Assembly (NCBI GenBank): GCA_028869035.1
Contig: JAGWTL010000110.1
Coordinates: 1-8,582 of the forward strand
Direction: 5' to 3'
DNA: 8,582 nt
Origin: Burkholderiales bacterium
Lineage (GTDB): Bacteria > Pseudomonadota > Gammaproteobacteria > Burkholderiales > Burkholderiaceae_C
Of this stretch, positions 1 through 8,360 are shown piece by piece; the first letter of the stretch is position 1, and the number at the start of each line of letters is the position of its first letter. Under the pieces are notes generated by a model. It was not told the DNA's origin. It ran no database searches and was given only the letters and a program-made list of their open reading frames with translations. Position numbers and translations under genes: made by a program.

Positions 1-1797
1 GCGGTCGAGTACTTCGTCAGCTACTACGACTACTACCAGCCCGAGGCCTACGTGCCGCAGCGCGACCTGTTCATCGAGAAGGACAGCGCGATCAACGAGC
101 ACATCGAGCAGATGCGCCTGTCCGCGACCAAGAGCGTGCTGGAGCGGCGCGACACCATCATCGTCGCCTCGGTCAGCGCCATCTACGGCATCGGCAAGCC
201 CGAGGACTACACGCAGATGCGTTTCATCGTGCGCGTCGGCGACAAGATCGGCCAGCGCGACGTGATCGCGCAACTGATCCGGATGCAGTACACGCGCAAC
301 GAGACCGACTTCACCCGCGGCACCTTCCGCGTGCGCGGCGACACGATCGATGTGTTCCCGGCCGAGCACTCGGAGCTGGCGGTGCGGCTGGAGCTGTTCG
401 ACGACGAGGTGGAGACGCTGCAACTGTTCGATCCGCTCACGGGCCGGATTCGCCAGAAGGTGCCGCGCTTCACCATCTACCCGGCCAGCCACTACGTGAC
501 GCCGCGCGAGCGCGTGCTGGAGGCGATGGAAGGCATCAAGGTCGAGTTGCGCGAGCGCCTGGCCGAATACGTCTCGCAGGGCAAGCTGGTCGAGGCGCAG
601 CGGCTGGAGCAGCGCACCCGGTTCGACCTGGAGATGCTGCAGGAGGTCGGCCACTGCAAGGGCATCGAGAACTACACGCGCCACCTCTCGGGTGCGAAGC
701 CGGGGGATCCGCCGCCGACGATGGTGGACTACATGCCGCACGACGCCGTGATGTTCCTCGACGAGAGCCACGTGCTGATCGGCCAGTTCGGCGGCATGTA
801 CAACGGCGACCGGGCGCGCAAGTCCACGCTGGTCGAGTACGGTTTCCGCCTGCCGAGCGCGCTGGACAACCGGCCGCTGAAGTTCGAGGAGTTCGAGACC
901 AAGATGCGCCAGGCGGTGTTTGTCTCGGCAACGCCGGGCAACTGGGAAAACGAGCACACCGGCCAGGTGGTGGAGCAGCTGGTGCGCCCCACCGGCCTGG
1001 TGGACCCGGCGGTCGAGGTGCGCCCTGCGACCCATCAGGTGGACGACGTGCTGCAGGAAATCCGCATCCGCGTGGAGAAACACGAGCGGGTGCTCATCAC
1101 CACCCTGACCAAACGCATGGCCGAGCAGCTGACCGACTACCTGACCGACAACGGCGTCAAGGTGCGTTACCTGCACAGCGATGTGGACACGGTGGAGCGG
1201 GTGGAGATCCTGCGCGACCTGCGCCTGGGGGCTTTCGACGTGCTGGTGGGCATCAACCTGCTGCGCGAAGGCCTGGACATCCCCGAGGTCTCGCTGGTGG
1301 CGATCCTGGATGCCGACAAGGAGGGTTTCCTGCGCTCCGAGCGCTCATTGATCCAGACGATAGGCCGGGCTGCGCGTAACCTCAATGGCCGAGCCATCCT
1401 TTATGCGGACCGCATCACCGACTCCATGGCCCGCGCCATCGGCGAGACCGAGCGCCGCCGGGCCAAGCAGATCACGCACAACATGGCACACGGCATCACG
1501 CCGCGTGCCATCGTCAAGCAGGTGCGTGACCTGATCGACGGGGTCTACAGCGAGAAAGCCGGCCGCGAGGCCGAGCGTCTGGAGCAGGAGGCCATGGCCC
1601 GCGCCCAGGTCGAGGACATGAGCGAAAAGGACATTGCGCGCGAGATCAAGCGCCTGGAAAAGCTGATGCTGGAACACGCACGAAACCTGGAGTTCGAGCA
1701 GGCCGCCCGCGTGCGCGACCAGCTGGGTTTGCTCAAGGCCCGGGCCTTCGGGGCGGCCGTGTCGGACCATCCGGACGGCCTGCCGGCGGCCCGCTGA
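1..1797 (+). CDS. uvrB: UvrB, excinuclease ABC subunit B (5' end outside window)
   Basis: UvrB is the DNA-damage-verifying helicase-like subunit of the UvrABC nucleotide excision repair complex. It receives DNA from UvrA and recruits UvrC for incision. The frame is open from base 1, giving 598 residues before TGA. The family is about 670-700 residues, so roughly 90 residues, including the Walker A region, are missing because the window starts inside the gene. Visible here are the tyrosine-rich beta-hairpin (YYDYYQPEAYVP, the second to fourth lines of codons) that inserts behind the lesion, DESH at residues 254-257 of the fragment, the VSATPGNWE motif, the motif V segment GINLLREGLDIPE, motif VI QTIGRAAR from residue 452, and a C-terminal UVR coiled-coil domain (about 549-580) that contacts UvrC. 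A GTG near base 52 is not a credible start, because conserved family sequence continues upstream of it. Identification is very secure. No convincing terminator separates it from iscR. Confidence 0.98.
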   Translation, partial: AVEYFVSYYDYYQPEAYVPQRDLFIEKDSAINEHIEQMRLSATKSVLERRDTIIVASVSAIYGIGKPEDYTQMRFIVRVGDKIGQRDVIAQLIRMQYTRNETDFTRGTFRVRGDTIDVFPAEHSELAVRLELFDDEVETLQLFDPLTGRIRQKVPRFTIYPASHYVTPRERVLEAMEGIKVELRERLAEYVSQGKLVEAQRLEQRTRFDLEMLQEVGHCKGIENYTRHLSGAKPGDPPPTMVDYMPHDAVMFLDESHVLIGQFGGMYNGDRARKSTLVEYGFRLPSALDNRPLKFEEFETKMRQAVFVSATPGNWENEHTGQVVEQLVRPTGLVDPAVEVRPATHQVDDVLQEIRIRVEKHERVLITTLTKRMAEQLTDYLTDNGVKVRYLHSDVDTVERVEILRDLRLGAFDVLVGINLLREGLDIPEVSLVAILDADKEGFLRSERSLIQTIGRAARNLNGRAILYADRITDSMARAIGETERRRAKQITHNMAHGITPRAIVKQVRDLIDGVYSEKAGREAERLEQEAMARAQVEDMSEKDIAREIKRLEKLMLEHARNLEFEQAARVRDQLGLLKARAFGAAVSDHPDGLPAAR

Positions 1798-1869
1798 GCC
1801 AGGGAAATCCCAGTGTTGACAAGCACTTACGCTGAACTGCCGCTATCCCGAGCGCCCAGCTGGGTTTTT

Positions 1870-1898
1870 TGCTAAACTTGAGTCCATTACTCGGAAAA
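1870..1898 (+). promoter_or_regulatory. Probable isc operon promoter with IscR-like (type 1) operator
   Basis: An inverted repeat GAGT-N5-ACTC sits at 1880-1893 region, within cttgagtccattactcgg (1877-1894). It resembles the IscR type 1 half-site pattern known from Enterobacteria (YYGACT...AGTCRR), with one base changed symmetrically in each half. It overlaps TGCTAAACT (1870-1878), a candidate extended -10 (TG-n-TAAACT, four of six consensus bases), so bound IscR would block the polymerase. No matching -35 lies 16-18 nt upstream. A perfect TTGACA at 1816-1821 has no good -10 at normal spacing. The iscR Shine-Dalgarno AAGGAG (1897-1902) directly abuts the operator. Autorepression by cluster-loaded IscR is established in E. 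coli; applying it here is inference. Confidence 0.55.
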
Positions 1899-1908
1899 GG
1901 AGCTTGCC

Positions 1909-2445
1909 ATGCGCCTCACGACCAAAGGCCGTTTTGCGGTCACCGCCATGATTGATCTGGCCCTGCGCCAGAACAACGGCCCTGTGACCCTGGCTGCCAT
2001 CAGCCAGCGGCAGCAGATTTCCCTGTCCTATCTGGAGCAGTTGTTTGGCAAGCTGCGCCGCCATGAACTGGTCGAGTCCACCCGCGGTCCGGGCGGCGGT
2101 TACACGCTGGCGCGCAAGGCGGCCGAGATCACCGTGGCCGACATCATCCTGTCGGTGGACGAACCGATTGACGCCACCCAGTGCGGCGGCAAGGAAAACT
2201 GCCTGGGCGAGGGCGGCCGCTGCATGACGCATGAGCTCTGGGCCTCCCTGAACACCCGCATGGTCGAGTTTCTGGACTCGGTCACCCTGCAGAAGCTGGT
2301 GGACGACCAGCTGGCCAAGGGCATCATGATCGAGGACAAGCCCATGGTCAAGCGGGCCATTTCCAGCGCCCCGGTGGTCAAGCCGGTGCGCGTGAATGCG
2401 CCCAATTCGGTGTTTGCGCTGGGCAATGCCTACTCCAAGTCCTGA
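1909..2445 (+). CDS. iscR: IscR, Rrf2-family 2Fe-2S iron-sulfur regulator
   Basis: IscR is the cytoplasmic dimeric transcription factor that senses iron-sulfur cluster supply. With a 2Fe-2S cluster it represses the isc operon, and the apo form also controls other promoters. The 178-residue product opens with the Rrf2 winged-helix signature (MRLTTKGRFAVTAMIDLAL). The recognition helix falls around residues 38-52 (SLSYLEQLFGKLRR) and the wing carries GPGGGY (60-65). Cluster ligands are C92, C98 and C105, with H108 corresponding to E. coli His107. The spacing is C-x5-C-x6-C, one residue longer in the second interval than E. coli C-x5-C-x5-C. The tail after about residue 140 is family-variable and basic. 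The start is supported by AAGGAG six nt upstream. It is the first gene of the operon, preceded by an IscR-like operator and followed 42 nt later by iscS. Confidence 0.97.
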   Translation: MRLTTKGRFAVTAMIDLALRQNNGPVTLAAISQRQQISLSYLEQLFGKLRRHELVESTRGPGGGYTLARKAAEITVADIILSVDEPIDATQCGGKENCLGEGGRCMTHELWASLNTRMVEFLDSVTLQKLVDDQLAKGIMIEDKPMVKRAISSAPVVKPVRVNAPNSVFALGNAYSKS

Positions 2446-2487
2446 GCGGCCTTTATTCGTATTGATTCCTTGTTTTCGTAGACCTGT

Positions 2488-3708
2488 ATGGACATGACGC
2501 CCCACTTTCCCATCTACATGGATTACGGTGCCACCACGCCTTGCGACCCGCGTGTGGTGGACGCCATGATTCCCTGGTTGCGCGAGCACTTCGGCAACCC
2601 GGCTTCGCGCAGCCACGCCTGGGGCTGGGAGGCCGAGGAAGCCGTGGAAAAGGCCCGCGTGCAAGTGGCCGACCTGATCGGCGCCGACCCGCGCGAGATC
2701 GTCTGGACCTCGGGTGCCACCGAGTCCATCAATCTGGCCCTCAAGGGCGCAGCCCAGTTCTACAAGGGCAAGGGCAAGCACCTCATCACCCTGAAGACCG
2801 AGCACAAGGCGGTGCTGGACACCATGCGCGAGCTGGAGCGTCAGGGTTTCGAGGTGACCTATCTGGACGTGCAGCAAGACGGCCTGGTGAACCTGGATGC
2901 GCTGAAGGCGGCCGTCCGCCCCGACACCATCCTGATCAGCATCCTCTTCGTGAACAACGAAATCGGCGTGATCCAGGACATCCCTGCCATCGGCGCGTTC
3001 TGTCGTGAAAAGGGCATCTTGTTGCATGTGGACGCGGCGCAGGCCACCGGCCGTGTCGAGATCGACATGGAGAAGCTGCCGATCGACCTGATGAGCATGA
3101 CGGCCCACAAGACTTACGGCCCCAAGGGCATCGGCGCCCTGTACGTGCGCCGCAAGCCGCGCGTGCGCATCGAGGCGCAGATCCACGGCGGCGGTCACGA
3201 GCGCGGCATGCGTTCGGGCACCCTGCCGACCCACCAGATCGTCGGCATGGGCGAGGCTTTCCGCATTGCCAAGGCCGAGATGGCCCAGGACCTGGCCAAG
3301 GCCCGCAAGCTGCAGCAGCGCCTGCTGGACGGCCTCAAGGACATCGAGCAGGTGTTTGTCAACGGCAGCCTGGAAAAACGCGTGCCGCAGAACCTGAACA
3401 TGAGCTTCAACTACGTCGAAGGCGAGTCGCTGATCATGGGCATCAAGGGCCTGGCTGTGTCGTCCGGCTCGGCCTGCACCTCGGCCAGCCTGGAACCCAG
3501 TTATGTGCTGCGCGCCCTGGGCCGCAGCGACGAACTGGCGCACAGCAGCCTGCGCATGACCATCGGTCGTTTCACGACCGAGGAAGAAATCGATTACGCC
3601 ATCACGACCATCAAGCACAACGTGGCCAAGCTGCGCGAGCTGAGCCCCCTGTGGGAGATGTTCCAGGATGGCGTGGACCTCAGCACGATTCAATGGGCGG
3701 CTCATTGA
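2488..3708 (+). CDS. iscS: IscS, cysteine desulfurase
   Basis: IscS is a PLP-dependent enzyme that converts L-cysteine to L-alanine and carries the sulfur as a persulfide to IscU and to other acceptors such as tRNA-thiolation proteins. The product is 406 residues (E. coli IscS is 404). The PLP Schiff-base lysine is K208 in TAHKTYGPKG, and the cofactor-binding histidine lies in TEHKAVLD. The persulfide-forming cysteine is C330 in SSGSACTSASLEPSYVLRALG, on the flexible loop typical of group I NifS/IscS enzymes. The C-terminal LWEMFQDGVDLSTIQW, which contacts IscU, is intact. The chosen ATG gives the expected length, but it has no recognisable Shine-Dalgarno; ATG at 2494 is an alternative costing two residues. 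The 42-nt gap before it is AT-rich (about 43% GC) compared with its surroundings. It lies 18 nt upstream of iscU in the same operon. Confidence 0.98.
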   Translation: MDMTPHFPIYMDYGATTPCDPRVVDAMIPWLREHFGNPASRSHAWGWEAEEAVEKARVQVADLIGADPREIVWTSGATESINLALKGAAQFYKGKGKHLITLKTEHKAVLDTMRELERQGFEVTYLDVQQDGLVNLDALKAAVRPDTILISILFVNNEIGVIQDIPAIGAFCREKGILLHVDAAQATGRVEIDMEKLPIDLMSMTAHKTYGPKGIGALYVRRKPRVRIEAQIHGGGHERGMRSGTLPTHQIVGMGEAFRIAKAEMAQDLAKARKLQQRLLDGLKDIEQVFVNGSLEKRVPQNLNMSFNYVEGESLIMGIKGLAVSSGSACTSASLEPSYVLRALGRSDELAHSSLRMTIGRFTTEEEIDYAITTIKHNVAKLRELSPLWEMFQDGVDLSTIQWAAH

Positions 3709-3726
3709 GGCCGAAGGAGAAGCATC

Positions 3727-4113
3727 ATGGCATACAGTGAAAAAGTCGTTGACCACTATGAAAACCCGCGCAACGTCGGCTCCTTCGACAAGGGCGACGA
3801 CACGGTCGGCACCGGCATGGTGGGCGCGCCCGCCTGCGGCGACGTGATGAAGCTGCAGATCAAGGTGAACCCGAGTACCGGTGTCATCGAGGATGCACGC
3901 TTCAAGACCTACGGTTGCGGTTCGGCCATCGCTTCGAGCTCGCTCGTGACCGAGTGGGTCAAGGGCAAGACCCTGGACCAGGCCGCGGCGCTGAAGAACA
4001 GCGTGATCGCCGAAGAACTGGCGCTGCCGCCGGTCAAGATCCATTGCTCCATCTTGGCGGAAGACGCCATCAAGGCCGCGGTGGACGATTACCGCAAGAA
4101 ACACGCGCATTAA
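3727..4113 (+). CDS. iscU: IscU, iron-sulfur cluster assembly scaffold
   Basis: IscU is the scaffold on which 2Fe-2S and 4Fe-4S clusters are built from IscS-derived sulfur before chaperone-assisted transfer. The 128-residue protein matches the family almost residue for residue. Cluster-binding cysteines are C37 (GAPACGD), C64 (YGCGSAIASSS) and C107 (KIHCSILAEDAIKAA). D39 next to C37, known to influence cluster release, is present. LPPVK at 100-104 is the HscA recognition motif, matching the presence of hscA downstream. One residue is inserted relative to E. coli in the NPSTGVIED loop, shifting C63 and C106 to 64 and 107. AAGGAGA at 3714-3720 is a strong ribosome-binding site, which fits the need for scaffold in excess over IscS. 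The following 120-nt gap holds a hairpin repeat before iscA. Confidence 0.98.
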   Translation: MAYSEKVVDHYENPRNVGSFDKGDDTVGTGMVGAPACGDVMKLQIKVNPSTGVIEDARFKTYGCGSAIASSSLVTEWVKGKTLDQAAALKNSVIAEELALPPVKIHCSILAEDAIKAAVDDYRKKHAH

Positions 4114-4120
4114 GCCCACC

Positions 4121-4191
4121 CCCGAGGCGCCTGCGGCGCCTCCCCCTCAAGGGGGCGCACCCGGTGGCCCGGCAAAGCCGGTTCCACGGGT
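4121..4191. repeat. REP-like intergenic element with three consecutive hairpins
   Basis: Three inverted repeats lie side by side. The first is a perfect 8-bp stem GAGGCGCC/GGCGCCTC (4124-4131 and 4135-4142) with loop TGC. The second is CCCCC/GGGGG (4142-4146 and 4151-4155) with loop TCAA. The third is a long hairpin: outer ACCC-GTGG (4159-4167, G4163 bulged) pairs with CCAC-GGGT (4184-4191), and inner CCGGC/GCCGG (4169-4173 and 4177-4181) has loop AAA. I recall similar strings scattered between genes in Comamonadaceae genomes, so I read it as a dispersed repeat rather than a unique structure; copy number cannot be seen here. It has no T-tract, so it is not a standard terminator. It could stabilise the iscRSU part of the transcript or partly attenuate transcription into iscA. 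Confidence 0.75.
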
Positions 4192-4233
4192 GCTCTGGGT
4201 TTGAGGTGTGGATGATGAGAACGAGAGACTGAA

Positions 4234-4557
4234 ATGGCTGTTTCCCTGACCGAAGCCGCGGCCCGGCATGTGACCCGCTACCTTTCCAAGCGCGGCAAGG
4301 GCGTGGGTGTGCGCCTGGGTGTCAAGACCACCGGCTGTTCGGGCCTGGCTTACAAGCTCGAATACGTGGACGAGATTGCCCCCGAGGACGTCGTCTTTGA
4401 AGACCATGGTGTCAAGGTGTTGATCGACCCCAAGAGCCTGTCCTACATCGACGGCACCCAGCTCGATTTTGTGCGCGAGGGCCTGAACGAAGGCTTCCGC
4501 TTCAACAACCCCAATGAGCGAGATCGTTGCGGTTGTGGTGAATCGTTTCGGGTGTGA
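4234..4557 (+). CDS. iscA: IscA, A-type iron-sulfur carrier protein
   Basis: IscA is an A-type (HesB/YadR/YfhF family) protein that binds iron or a cluster and delivers clusters, notably 4Fe-4S, to apo-proteins. The 107-residue product has the three invariant cysteines in place: C35 in TTGCSGLAY, and C99 and C101 in the C-terminal RCGCGESFRV. The length equals that of E. coli IscA. The genomic position between iscU and hscB favours IscA over the paralogues ErpA and SufA. The stretch GAGAGAC a few nt upstream of ATG is a weak ribosome-binding site. Its final codons GTG TGA overlap the hscB start by 4 nt (GTGA, 4554-4557), suggesting translational coupling. It is separated from iscU by a hairpin repeat, so its level could differ from that of iscRSU. 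Confidence 0.96.
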   Translation: MAVSLTEAAARHVTRYLSKRGKGVGVRLGVKTTGCSGLAYKLEYVDEIAPEDVVFEDHGVKVLIDPKSLSYIDGTQLDFVREGLNEGFRFNNPNERDRCGCGESFRV

Positions 4558-5081
4558 ATCTCCAGTCCGACGACTTCGAACTGTTCGGCCTGCCGCAGCA
4601 GTTCGCCCAGGAACGCGCCGCCATCGATGCGCGCTGGAAGGACCTGCAACGCGAGGCGCATCCCGACAAGTTCGCCGCCCAGGGGGCGGCGGCCCAGCGG
4701 GTCGCCATGCAGTGGTCGGTGCGCATCAACGAGGCCTACCAGCGACTGAAGGATCCGCTCAGGCGCGCCGCCTACCTGTGCGAACTGCACGGCGTTCCGG
4801 TGGATGCCGAGAACAACACAGCCATGCCGGCCGAGTTCCTGATGCAGCAGATGGAGTGGCGCGAGGCGCTCGACGATGCACAGGAGATCCCGGCCCTTGA
4901 GGCCCTGAATGACGAGGTTGGCCGTAGCCGACACGGTCTGTTGCAGCGCTGCGAGCAACTGCTGGACCAGACCAAGGACTATGCCGGCGCCGCGGCGCAG
5001 GTCAGGGCGCTGATGTTCATCGAGCGTTTTGCCCGTGACATCGAAACCCGTTACGAGACGATGGAAAGCCGGCTCGGGTGA
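4554..5081 (+). CDS. hscB: HscB, J-domain co-chaperone for iron-sulfur assembly
   Basis: HscB (Hsc20) binds IscU, delivers it to the Hsp70 HscA and stimulates HscA ATPase during cluster transfer. The 175-residue product (E. coli 171) begins with a J domain of the Hsc20 type (DDFELFGLPQQF) and has the diagnostic HPD tripeptide at residues 36-38 within AHPDKF. The C-terminal half (about 85-170) is the helical IscU-binding domain, including EFLMQQMEWREAL. The start is GTG, overlapping the iscA stop. It is chosen because the Hsc20 sequence begins at once after it and no in-frame ATG lies before conserved sequence. hscA follows 31 nt later, so partner proteins are encoded side by side. Confidence 0.95.
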   Translation: MNLQSDDFELFGLPQQFAQERAAIDARWKDLQREAHPDKFAAQGAAAQRVAMQWSVRINEAYQRLKDPLRRAAYLCELHGVPVDAENNTAMPAEFLMQQMEWREALDDAQEIPALEALNDEVGRSRHGLLQRCEQLLDQTKDYAGAAAQVRALMFIERFARDIETRYETMESRLG

Positions 5082-5112
5082 CAATCGCCGCCTGAACCAG
5101 AACAGAACAACG

Positions 5113-6969
<1,857 letters not shown>

Positions 6970-6990
6970 GCCTTTACGGAAAGAAGCAGC

Positions 6991-7329
6991 ATGCCTGTCA
7001 TCAAGATCCTTCCCCATCCCGAGTACTGCCCGCAGGGCGCCGAGATCAAGGCGCCGGCCGGCACCTCGATCTGCGAGGCCATGCTGGACAACCACATCAA
7101 CATCGAGCACGCCTGCGACATGAGCTGCGCCTGCACGACCTGCCACGTGATTGTCCGCAAGGGGTACGACACGCTCAACGAGCCGGACGAGAGCGAGGAA
7201 GACCTGCTGGACCGCGCCTGGGGCCTGGAGCCGCAGTCGCGCCTGAGTTGCCAGGCCATCCTGGCCCAGCAGGACGTGGTGGTGGAGATACCGAAGTACT
7301 CCATCAACCACGCCAAGGAAAACCACTGA
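6991..7329 (+). CDS. fdx: Isc-type 2Fe-2S ferredoxin (adrenodoxin-like)
   Basis: Fdx supplies electrons to the IscS-IscU complex for sulfur reduction and for reductive coupling of 2Fe-2S to 4Fe-4S clusters. The 112-residue protein has the vertebrate-type ferredoxin pattern: ligands C42, C48 and C51 in ACDMSCACTTCHV, and C87 in RLSCQ, at exactly the E. coli Fdx positions. C46, also conserved in Isc ferredoxins, is present. The acidic helix around residues 64-74 (EPDESEEDLLD) is the usual partner-docking surface. A weak GGAAAG lies ahead of the ATG. This is the last gene of the operon: the 91 nt to dnaQ contain no iscX and no clear terminator hairpin, so some read-through into dnaQ is possible. 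Confidence 0.97.
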   Translation: MPVIKILPHPEYCPQGAEIKAPAGTSICEAMLDNHINIEHACDMSCACTTCHVIVRKGYDTLNEPDESEEDLLDRAWGLEPQSRLSCQAILAQQDVVVEIPKYSINHAKENH

Positions 7330-7333
7330 CGGA

Positions 7334-7361
7334 ATGACACGGCGCCGCCGCATGACAAAAT
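7334..7361 (+). promoter_or_regulatory. Candidate dnaQ promoter
   Basis: ATGACA (7334-7339, five of six -35 consensus bases) and CAAAAT (7356-7361, four of six -10 bases) are separated by 16 nt in the fdx-dnaQ gap. Transcription would begin about 50 nt before the dnaQ ATG. Seen directly is only the match; promoter activity is inference, and transcription from the isc operon remains possible. Confidence 0.3.
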
Positions 7362-7420
7362 GACCCCCTGTATTTTTTCTTCGGTCATTTCGACATAGAC
7401 GCGCAGCGTCATCATTCTTC

Positions 7421-8122
7421 ATGCGCCAGATCGTCCTCGACACTGAAACCACGGGTCTTGCCGCCGAAGGCGGCGACCGTATCATCGAAATCGGCTGTGT
7501 GGAGCTGCTCAACCGCAAGCTCACCGGCAACAACCTGCACTTCTACCTGAACCCCGGGCGCGACAGCCACGAGGACGCGCTGCGCGTGCACGGCATCAGC
7601 AACGAATTCCTGCGCGACAAACCCAGGTTCGCCGAAGTGGCCGAGGAGATGCTGGCCTATCTGCAGGGCGCAGAGATCATCATCCACAACGCGGCCTTCG
7701 ACATCGGTTTCCTGAACAAGGAGCTGGAACTGATAGGCAAACCGCGTTTTACCAAGTTCGTGGCCGGCGTGACCGACACCCTGGCCATGGCCAAGGAGAT
7801 GTTCCCCGGTAAGCGCAACTCGCTGGACGCCCTGTGTGATCGCCTGGGCGTGGACAACTCGGGTCGCACGCTGCACGGCGCCCTGCTGGATGCCGAGTTG
7901 CTGGCCGACGTCTACATCAATCTCACGCGCGGCCAGGACGCGCTGCTGATCGACGTGTCCGAAGCGGCCGGGAGTGCCGGCAATTTCGAGCGCGTGGATC
8001 TGAGCCGTTTCGAACTGCCCGTGCTGAGCGCGTCCGAGCAGGAGATCGCCGCGCATGAGGACATGCTGGCCCAGCTCGACAAAGCCAGCGGTGGCAAGAC
8101 CGTCTGGCGAGCCCAGGCCTGA
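7421..8122 (+). CDS. dnaQ: DnaQ, DNA polymerase III epsilon subunit (3'-5' proofreading exonuclease)
   Basis: DnaQ removes misincorporated bases as part of the polymerase III core (alpha-epsilon-theta). The 233-residue product (E. coli 243) is a DEDDh exonuclease with D7 and E9 in LDTETTG (Exo I), D94 in HNAAFDIGFL (Exo II), and H152 and D157 in LHGALLDAE (Exo III), all intact. Downstream, Q172 starts QDALLI, a plausible beta-clamp-binding motif at the place where E. coli epsilon has QTSMAF. The remaining tail (about 180-233) would be the polymerase-alpha tether and is variable in the family. The start is the ATG immediately before the exonuclease core; it lacks a clear Shine-Dalgarno. The gene ends 69 nt before the tRNA-Val gene and lies next to the isc operon with no evident functional link. 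Confidence 0.96.
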   Translation: MRQIVLDTETTGLAAEGGDRIIEIGCVELLNRKLTGNNLHFYLNPGRDSHEDALRVHGISNEFLRDKPRFAEVAEEMLAYLQGAEIIIHNAAFDIGFLNKELELIGKPRFTKFVAGVTDTLAMAKEMFPGKRNSLDALCDRLGVDNSGRTLHGALLDAELLADVYINLTRGQDALLIDVSEAAGSAGNFERVDLSRFELPVLSASEQEIAAHEDMLAQLDKASGGKTVWRAQA

Positions 8123-8140
8123 GACGCGTATCGTCTCTTG

Positions 8141-8149
8141 TGGCATAAT
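8141..8149 (+). promoter_or_regulatory. Extended -10 promoter element for tRNA-Val
   Basis: TGGCATAAT provides a TG-n extension followed by CATAAT (five of six -10 bases), just after the dnaQ stop. The best -35-like hexamer is CTGAGA at 8119-8124, with a long 19-nt spacer, so the extended -10 probably carries recognition. Transcription would start near 8156, giving a leader of about 35 nt that can form a small hairpin (GAGCG 8162-8166 with CGCTC 8173-8177) before RNase P processing. Confidence 0.5.
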
Positions 8150-8191
8150 GCTAATTTTACTGAGCGCGCGGACGCTCTCAGCACCCATTCA

Positions 8192-8266
8192 GGGCGATTA
8201 GCTCAGCGGTAGAGCACTGCATTCACACTGCAGGGGTCACATGTTCGATCCATGTATCGCCCACCA
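8192..8266 (+). tRNA. tRNA-Val (anticodon CAC)
   Basis: A complete cloverleaf can be folded by eye. The acceptor stem is GGGCGAT/ATCGCCC (8192-8198 with 8256-8262). The D arm is GCTC-loop-GAGC. The anticodon stem is CTGCA/TGCAG with loop TTCACAC, placing anticodon CAC at 8224-8226 to read GUG valine codons. The variable loop is short, and the T arm ACATG/CATGT has loop TTCGATC. Discriminator A8263 is followed by an encoded CCA (8264-8266). GUG is a frequent valine codon in the neighbouring genes. The gene has its own promoter-like element and terminator. Its 3' end is a likely integration site, given the integrase-like start codon region 129 nt downstream. Confidence 0.97.
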
Positions 8267-8271
8267 AATGG

Positions 8272-8306
8272 AAGCCTCACAAGTCATTGATTTGTGAGGC
8301 TTTTTT
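8272..8306 (+). terminator. Rho-independent terminator after tRNA-Val
   Basis: A perfect 11-bp stem pairs AAGCCTCACAA (8272-8282) with TTGTGAGGCTT (8292-8302) around a 9-nt loop. A run of six T follows the GC part of the stem (8301-8306). It begins 5 nt after the tRNA CCA end, so it should end the tRNA transcript and insulate the integrase-like ORF downstream. Confidence 0.9.
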
Positions 8307-8360
8307 CTTGGCTGGTTTCAGATCGGCCAGTTGCTGAGTAGGCGCAGAGGGGTTTTTGGC

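Noticed and set aside
1816..1846. TTGACA (1816-1821) as the -35 of the isc promoter
   Set aside because: The hexamer is perfect, but the only -10-like sequence nearby, CGCTAT at 1841-1846, needs a 19-nt spacer. It may be a secondary promoter but is not supported enough to annotate.
1851..1873. CCCAGCTGGG followed by six T as a uvrB terminator
   Set aside because: Although palindromic, it can form only a 3-bp stem around an AGCT loop, too weak for intrinsic termination, and the T-run feeds directly into the candidate iscR -10 region.
1843..4119. A very long open frame on the - strand (758 codons) opposite iscR, iscS and iscU
   Set aside because: It is exactly antisense to three securely identified conserved genes. 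The product is rich in His, Gln, Asp, Gly and Ala, as expected from the complement of GC-rich coding DNA, and shows no recognisable domain.
5029..5112. A longer N-terminus for HscA beginning at GTG 5029
   Set aside because: It would overlap hscB by more than 50 nt, and the extra residues resemble no HscA. The ATG at 5113 reproduces the known MALLQISEPG start.
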